Below, in pieces: positions 57,520 to 64,000 of a stretch of DNA of 64,000 nt. The stretch is from the NCBI GenBank assembly GCA_030674155.1, contig CM060322.1, forward strand, positions 64,304,642 to 64,368,641. Reading direction: 5' to 3'. Each line of letters starts with the position of its first letter. Positions within the stretch are counted from its first letter, which is position 1. The notes under the pieces are model-generated. The model was given only the letters and a program-made list of their open reading frames with translations, was not told the origin of the DNA and did no database searches. The position numbers were made by a program, and so were the translations under genes. The DNA comes from Stramonita haemastoma. Taxonomy: Eukaryota; Mollusca; Gastropoda; Neogastropoda; Muricidae.

Positions 57520-57780
57520 GTGTTATTTACATTAAATATTTGTAAACATAGCCATTCATTCATGGAATTTAATTTACACTCAAACATTTGTAAACACAAG
57601 TTATTCATTCATTGAGTCCAATTTACATTCAACATTTGTAAACATAGTGATTCATTAATGGAGTTAAATTTACATTCAACATTTGTAAACATTCATTCAT
57701 TCATGGAGTTTAATTCACATTCTACATTTGTAAACAAAGTCATTCCTTCATTGAGTTAATTTTCACTCAACATATTTTTT
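57520..57780 (+). repeat. Tandem repeat of about 46 bp, about five units
   Basis: TTTACATTCAACATTTGTAA, ACATAGTGATTCATTCAT and GGAGTT recur with small indels. Confidence 0.88.
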
Positions 57781-58080
57781 CACCCTATTTGTATCACTTT
57801 TTTCTTTTGAAAACTTTTTTTTTAATTCAAAGAGGTAATAGAGTAAGCAACAATTCCTTTTTTACATCCAGCCCTCGAAAAGACCCCACCCCTACCTTTC
57901 AAAAAAAAAAAATCAGAACAATGCCCAAAACAAAAGATAAACAAGCAAAACAAAAACCCCACAATATACATGAAAAGTTGCCAAATGTACACAATATGAA
58001 AATAGATAATGAAAATACTTTCTAATGAACAAGCAAATACTAAATACAAAAGGTACAGAAAAAAATCAATTTCAAGATTC

Positions 58081-58081
<1 letters not shown>

Positions 58082-58148
<67 letters not shown>
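58082..58148. repeat. (GA)n microsatellite
   Basis: Pure GA, about 32 units. A short (GACGA)n run follows at 58422-58444. Confidence 0.95.
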
Positions 58149-58151
<3 letters not shown>

Positions 58152-59334
58152 ATATTTAAAGAGGGTTATGGCATAAGCAAATATGCCTTTTTATAACCAG
58201 CCCTCTTGGGGAAAAAAAGAAAAAGAAAGGCATAGCAATAACAAACTGCACATATACATTGTATGAGTGAAGAAAAGAAAAAAATCCATATAATCATCCA
58301 AATGCAAGAAACATTTTCTACGCTTATGCTTTTATATCTTTTACAAAACAAGAGTACAAAATCACAAAATCAGATTAGAAAACACAGAAGGAAAAAATGA
58401 ATGACTAGAGAGAAGAATAGAGACGAGACGAGACGAGACGAGACTGACAGAGAAGGGATAGACAGACAGATGAGATGGAATACAGACGGACAGACTATGA
58501 CACCTAGATTCACAGGTAGACAGATAATGACAGACAGAAGATATGTCTTTTCATGTTAATAGCCCCACAAACCACTTTTCACCTACTTTTGACGATGTAA
58601 AGTCATTCTAGAATTTTTCCTTCTTTCAGCTGTGAGCTGGCTACCCAACCTTAACTCCAGCCCACCTTTTTTTGGCTGAAGGGGAGGTAGGTAGGCATTT
58701 CCCAATGCTCTGACCAGCAGTGACTCAATGACCTACCCACTGACTTTTAAAATTCTGAAACCATCATTTCAAATATCTCAAAGACAGACATGTTCATCCT
58801 AATAAGCTTTTAAAACATAAGTAGCAATTCCAGCCATGTTATCTATACAGCCAGAAAGCACTAGTGCAAAACAGCTGTAAGTTCTAGTGAAGTTGTGCAA
58901 AGCTGGCATTTTTCTCAGTAAAGAAAGTCAGCTGGGTAGTCAAGTGCCAGTGGTGTGTGCTCACCACTTGGTTTTTCAAACTTTTCAATGAATGAATATA
59001 TTTGTACAGGACTATTATGTAAAAAAAAGAGCCTGCTAGCAAACTGCAATACTGATTTACAGGAAACTATTTTTTTTTTTTTTTTTAAATCCTCTATCAT
59101 GCTACATTTTCTCCATCACTCGTATACCGGTAATTAAACTGGGTTTTACAAATTTATCCACATCACTGTACATTTCTAGACAAGCTTAACTGTTTGGAGC
59201 AACAACAACAAAAGGTATCTGTTCATGAAGTGTACTAAACACAACAAGGAAACCATTGATAACACTTGCAACACAAAAGCAAAAATACCCCAAACAAAAC
59301 ACGCTCCTGACAAATATGGTTTCTAATTCACCCT

Positions 59335-59410
59335 TTCAAATCAAATCAAATTTTTATTTCCAGATGAATCATTGGATAAGCATCAATTTGCTTTTTTCCA
59401 TCAAGCCATC
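59335..59410 (-). mobile_element. Family E retroelement 3' end
   Basis: TCAAATCAAATCAAATTTTT, ATTTCCAGATGAATCATTGG, ATAAGCATCAATTTGC and TTTTTTCCATCAAGCCATC; truncated after that. Confidence 0.75.
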
Positions 59411-60271
59411 TATCGAAAGACAAAAAAACAACAACAAAAAACAAAAGCAAAGAAAAAAACCCTAACAAAAAAAAAACCCTCCAAAAAACATTTCACCAAC
59501 ATACATTATTTCAACAGCCTTAAAAATAAAACATGCCTACAGTTAATACAAACAACAACAATAACAAAAAAAACACTCAAAAGACACACACACACACGTT
59601 CACGAGCTTGTCCACACAGCACGTACGCACATGCACACATTTAAAGTTTTAAAAAAATCATAAGTGTCAAACAAACAGCTTACATCTGTTACAATGTCAC
59701 CAATACCATTTTTTAGGACTAAAAAAAAAAAATCCATAAAATGTCAATAAGCAATTTGTGTCATTGCAATATCTCCATACCTCAGTTCTTACTTTATATA
59801 TTAAAAGAACAAGAAAAAAACAAACAAACGCAGCAATACCATATGATAATACCCATCACCGCTGAAAGGAAATAACATAAACACTAACAAACATACAAAC
59901 AAAAACCAACCAAACAAAAACAAAAACCCAACCAAACAAAATGAACAAAACCAAAAAAGGGGAGAGGGGGGGGTTGGAACGGAGGGATCAAGGAGGAAGG
60001 GGGAAAATACAAACAGAATTAAAGTAATGATTTATGATTATATTAACAAATAAAAACCTACACATACGAGCAAAACCAAAAAACCCACTAAAAAAAGGAA
60101 AAAAAAAGAAAAGAGGAAGCCTTAACCACTAACCAAAGTAATAAAATTTAATAGTGCTTATAGTCCCATTAAATAAAAGAAAGAAAATAAATTCCAAAAC
60201 TGTTTATAACTGAAAAGTATTGATCTGGGTAGTAAGATCATTAGGAAAGCTGCTTGAAATGCAATGTATGC

Positions 60272-60780
60272 CAAGTCAAGTCAAAAACACTTCTAATCAT
60301 CCTATGAAGGGCCATTACAATACTGGCAGGCATAATCATATGAATCATAGTCAAAAGATATGAGATAGTTACATTTCATATTTGTTCATACATTCTAAGA
60401 TAACTTTAAATAAAAATGTTGCACTCACATGACACACACGCATGCACGCACACACACCAATGCAGGAATACAACGTTTTTAAGACCATTGACTAGGAAAG
60501 ACATATAAACCATTATTTACATAGTCACATGTACACATGCACACACACACATGCAATGTTATAAGACCATTGGCTAGAAAAGACTAACAATTTAAAAAAA
60601 TCAACAAAGTCAAAAATAAAACCTATTTTATGAGCATATGTACATGTATATATACATTGACTACATTCATAGCTGTAACAATTGATATAGAGAAGTGTAA
60701 AAATTGGGAAGTTCGTGTTATGAATTGAGAATTCGGATGGTTGCTGGGACAAAAGAATTTTTTCTATTTATGCACATGTA
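60272..60780 (-). mobile_element. L2/CR1-like LINE, 3' UTR copy 1 (5'-truncated)
   Basis: Begins (plus) with TCAAGTCAAGTCAAAAACAC and CCTATGAAGGGCCATTACAA; then ATTTCATATTTGTTCATACA, TAAGACCATTG-CTAG and GAATTCGGATGGTTGCTGGG. Every block recurs in the same order at 61391-62090. Confidence 0.82.
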
Positions 60781-61390
60781 ACTTATGCTGACCTTTGAAT
60801 AATTGGAAATGGGGGAAAGGGGAAGCAAACAAAGTGCACAACTTCACTTTACCAGACAAAACCACTGACCAAGTATTTTACATAGATAGGTTTAAAGACA
60901 TGATTTAACCCATGTTTAAATTTTTTTTTTTTTTTTAAAAGTTTATAACAAAAAAACAACCCCAGGACAAGTTGCACACATATTTTATCCACCTGAATAA
61001 GGTGAAAAGTGTGGCATTGCCTGAAATGTTTACATAAAATTGACCGAAACTACATTAATGCCCAAATAAAGAAACAATTCAAGCCCCCAAAATCTTGTAA
61101 CTTCAAATGAATTTAAAAAAACAAAACAATTGAGCATTTGAAATTAAAAGCACCATGTTATTCATTCAAGAAATGGTAAATGTTCTGAAAAAAATTATAG
61201 GAAACTTCTAGTGGGTCACACTTAGCAGTATCATTATGCTTGCTATTTATGCAGAGAAAAAGATTATGCAACACAATGGTGGAACAAAAACCACACAACA
61301 ATTGCATGTGTCTTACAGCTCAGCCCCAAACAGGCAAATGCTTCATGAGTAAAATCATCACTGCAAACTTTTTTTATGTCAGACATTTTC

Positions 61391-62823
61391 AAGTCAAGTC
61401 AAAATCACTTTAATCATCCCTGAAGGGCAATTACAATACTGACAGGCATATTGATATGAATCATAATCAAAGACACGAAATAGCTACATTTCATATTTGT
61501 TCAAACATTATATGATAACTTCAAATAAAAATGTCCCAAACACACGTGCTCTCACACATACACACCAATGTTTGGATACAATGTTATCAAAACCATTGAC
61601 TAGAAAAGACATATCACTATTATTTACACATTGTATGCACGCACTCGCACAGGCATGTATACATGCATGCATGCTCCCCCCCCCTTCACACCATCCGCAC
61701 CCACATTCACAAGTACACACACAGTGACACACTCCGACTCACATCCCGCCTCCCCCCCCCCCCACCTCACATTCACAAGTACACACACACTGACACATTC
61801 ACACACACACACACTTACCCCCCCCCCCCCCCACCAATAAATGCAAAGTTTAAAAACCATTGACTAGAAAAACATGAATTTACAAGCAATTAAAAAAACA
61901 CAATAAAGCTAAAAGTAAGACACTTATTTTATGGATACATAAGCATGAATATGCACACCTATATGCATCACTATATTCATAACAGTGGCAATCACGCAAG
62001 TAATTCAGAGAAGTGAAAACAACCCCCCCCCCCCCACCTCAGTCAGTGTTATTATGAGTTTAGAACTCGGATAGCTACTGGCACAAAGGAATTCCTTTTT
62101 CTGTTTGTTTTGCTGCTGTGGCATTGAAAATGGTGTCCTGAAGGCAAAAACTAAAATTCTGAAAAAGTGTGGGAGGAATCGACCAAAATGGCAGCTGCTT
62201 TGCGTACAAGCTGCTGATTACAAAACAACTTGAGATCTTTGTTCTTCTCCAATAATTTTTGAGCAGATTCTCACAATTCTCTGAAGACCATTCTTGTTCT
62301 TAATACTAAGGTTATTGTACCGACAAATAAAAGCAAAACTTAAAACGCTCTTATGTAAAACAAAAAAAATCTTTTTGTCAACAAAAAAAGAGTTCAGTTT
62401 CCTCAGAAAATACACATGCTGTTGCCCCTTTTTGACAATAGCGTCAGTGTTAGCGTCCCAATTTAACTTGTGGTCAAAAAATGTTCCCAGATATTTGTAT
62501 TTCAAAATGTTTTCAACTTCATTATGGATGATGGTATTCTCAGAATTCAATAATTCATAAGTATAGTGGGGTAACACAGACAAAACCCTAAATTCTACCA
62601 TTAAAAAAAAAATAATAAAAAGGTGTCGGCAATAAACTGCTTCACTTTGCACAACATTTATATTGAGCATATCAAAAAAAAAAAAGCAAAAATAAAAGGA
62701 ACATTGACTTTTGGTAAATACAGCCAAGAAAATGACACTACTAGTAGTGTTTTCATACAAAATATCAAAGATGTGATCAACAAGAAGACAAAAGTGGAAA
62801 ATACAATACTTGCCATTCAGCAT
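61391..62823 (-). mobile_element. L2/CR1-like LINE: end of ORF2 and 3' UTR
   Basis: Positions 62218-62823 (minus) read KYKYLGTFFDHKLNWDANT, KKGQQHVYFLRKLNSFFVD, SFAFICRYNNLSIKNKN and RIVRICSKIIG. This is the region after the reverse-transcriptase domain of fish- and mollusc-type LINEs. A few residues normally between KSV and LSFAF are missing, and the upstream part loses sense above about 62600, so the copy is dead. The 3' UTR runs to 61391, ending in a CCCT-AGGG hairpin and GACTTGACTTGA tail. Confidence 0.85.
61673..61840. repeat. C-rich/(CA)n low-complexity expansions in the LINE 3' UTR
   Basis: Runs of C up to 14 alternate with ACACACA and a twice-repeated CACATTCACAAGTACACACA. Confidence 0.88.
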
Positions 62824-64000
62824 TCCTTGCTGAAAAATGCATTATTTTGCTTCTACCTGAAGTGATTTAAAGCACAAAAAAATTGATACAGCCAAGTGTT
62901 TTGTACAACTCCTTGTAGACAGTTTACAACCAACCACTAAAAGAAGAAAAAAAAATGGGATGCTCCACCGCAAAATGAGTTGCATAGCACCTGACCCGCT
63001 TTTCCACTAGGAGCCTTTTTAGGCAGATTGATTATAAAATTACAGCCATTATTCTATATTGTATTGAATTATTAAGGCATAATTTCGTTTCATTTTGCAT
63101 TTACACATGTTCAAAAAAAAATTCAAGCTCTCATTCTGACCTGCTGTGAAGTTTAACTTTCCCATTTCTCATGTCATGTCCTGCACTGTATCATTTCAAT
63201 TTGTTATAACATTTTACAGAATTGTTCATTTTCCATCTTTTTTTAAATTATTCAATACAGCCTTTTTATTGTGGATTAATCACATGTCAATAGCTAAAAA
63301 CTGACTTTTGGTGCAATGCAATTCGTTATGTGGTGCAGCATCACATATGCTAAACTACTTTCTAGTTTCACATAACCCAGGTTTTACAAGAGCACAAAAG
63401 AAAGAGGAAAAAGGTTTAAATCTAAGCCACCTGCACCCTACTGTATGATGACCATGATTTGCCAGAGTATATTATTTCACAACACTTTCTACACTGGGGT
63501 TTCAATTCATGTTATTTCAGCAACTGCTATTTTCCATGTAAAACCCCCTCCCCCCTCAAAACAAACAAAAAAAGCCACACCAAAAGAAAGATATGCCTCT
63601 TTTGCGCTGGTTGCACACTAACGCCCACATTGGTGATGCTATATACCTGTGGTATACCATTCCATAGTGACACAAAATCCTTCCTTTACACACTTGATCT
63701 CACTAACCTGAACATACTTTCTACCCCTTCTTTCTTATAATGTATCCTCACCCCATTACAGTACCCCCCCCCCCCCCCTTAAAGATTAATAATGCACTCT
63801 AAAACCAGCATCCCGATTTCCATTTTAAAATTAACTTTTTATAAAGCACCTCGCTCCATATTATTCACTCCTGAAATTCTGAAACCGTTACCTTATTTTT
63901 GTTTTAATGCTCCCTGTCCTCACCCCCTTAAACTTATTAAAGTTTGTCCCCATATCCCCAGTTACGACACCTCTTTCCCCATAATACAAGAACATACCCC
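62824..64000. other. Unannotated window end
   Basis: AT-rich sequence with pyrimidine-rich stretches on the plus strand (63470-64000). No coding exon, SINE or RNA gene recognised. Confidence 0.5.

Larger units (their letters stand above)
55067..60271. other. Intergenic, repeats and AT-rich sequence
   Basis: Contains three family C pieces (56221, 56622, 57206), a tandem repeat (57520), a (GA)n array (58082), a family E end (59335) and A-rich low-complexity sequence at 59400-60130. No gene recognised. Confidence 0.5.

Noticed and set aside
62294..62560. 88-codon plus frame
   Set aside because: It is the antisense of the LINE reverse-transcriptase end read on minus.

Overview
This is animal nuclear DNA, most likely from a mollusc and plausibly a gastropod. 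The genes are split into many small exons with GT..AG introns. The introns are packed with (TG)n, (CA)n, (GA)n and (AT)n arrays, tRNA-derived SINEs and LINE 3' ends. Several SINEs carry a core resembling the V-SINE domain, which is known to be widespread in molluscs. Species identity is inference; no prokaryotic or viral gene is visible.

Four protein-coding genes can be reconstructed exon by exon. (1) Positions 357-10101, plus strand: the membrane part and C-terminus of an SLC38A9-like lysosomal amino-acid transporter/arginine sensor, with its N-terminus upstream of the window. (2) 17091-18925, minus strand: a compact two-coding-exon SYCE2 (synaptonemal complex central element 2) homologue of 112 residues. 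(3) 20218-35233, plus strand: Wntless (WLS), the Wnt cargo receptor, complete in 13 coding exons. (4) 44284-52366, plus strand: RIMOC1 (C5orf51), the RAB7A-interacting MON1-CCZ1 subunit, complete in 7 exons and 292 residues. SLC38A9 and SYCE2 converge; SYCE2 and WLS diverge from a shared region of about 1.3 kb. The genes are functionally unrelated apart from a loose endomembrane theme (lysosome, Golgi/endosome, late endosome), which is probably coincidence.

The rest is mostly repeats. There are at least five families of short retroelements. The most striking is a SINE whose head joins a tRNA-like half to the internal promoter of 5S rRNA (nine substantial copies and two fragments). Another is a tRNA-Thr-derived SINE with two copies flanked by perfect 12-bp and 16-bp target-site duplications. 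Two further SINE families share a V-like core. An L2/CR1-like LINE sits at 60-63 kb, and another LINE 3' end at 36.7 kb. One 951-bp DNA transposon with perfect 11-bp inverted ends is nested in a SINE and itself carries part of another SINE. Intron 4 of SLC38A9 starts with about 15 tandem copies of its own 5' splice site.

Some conserved exons (SLC38A9 exons 3, 5 and 8; WLS exons 7 and 9) carry apparent single-base deletions, while SYCE2 and RIMOC1 are clean. The simplest reading is residual long-read assembly error rather than pseudogenes. I see no convincing wholly new multi-gene system here; the novelty lies in the repeat biology and its contact with splice sites.
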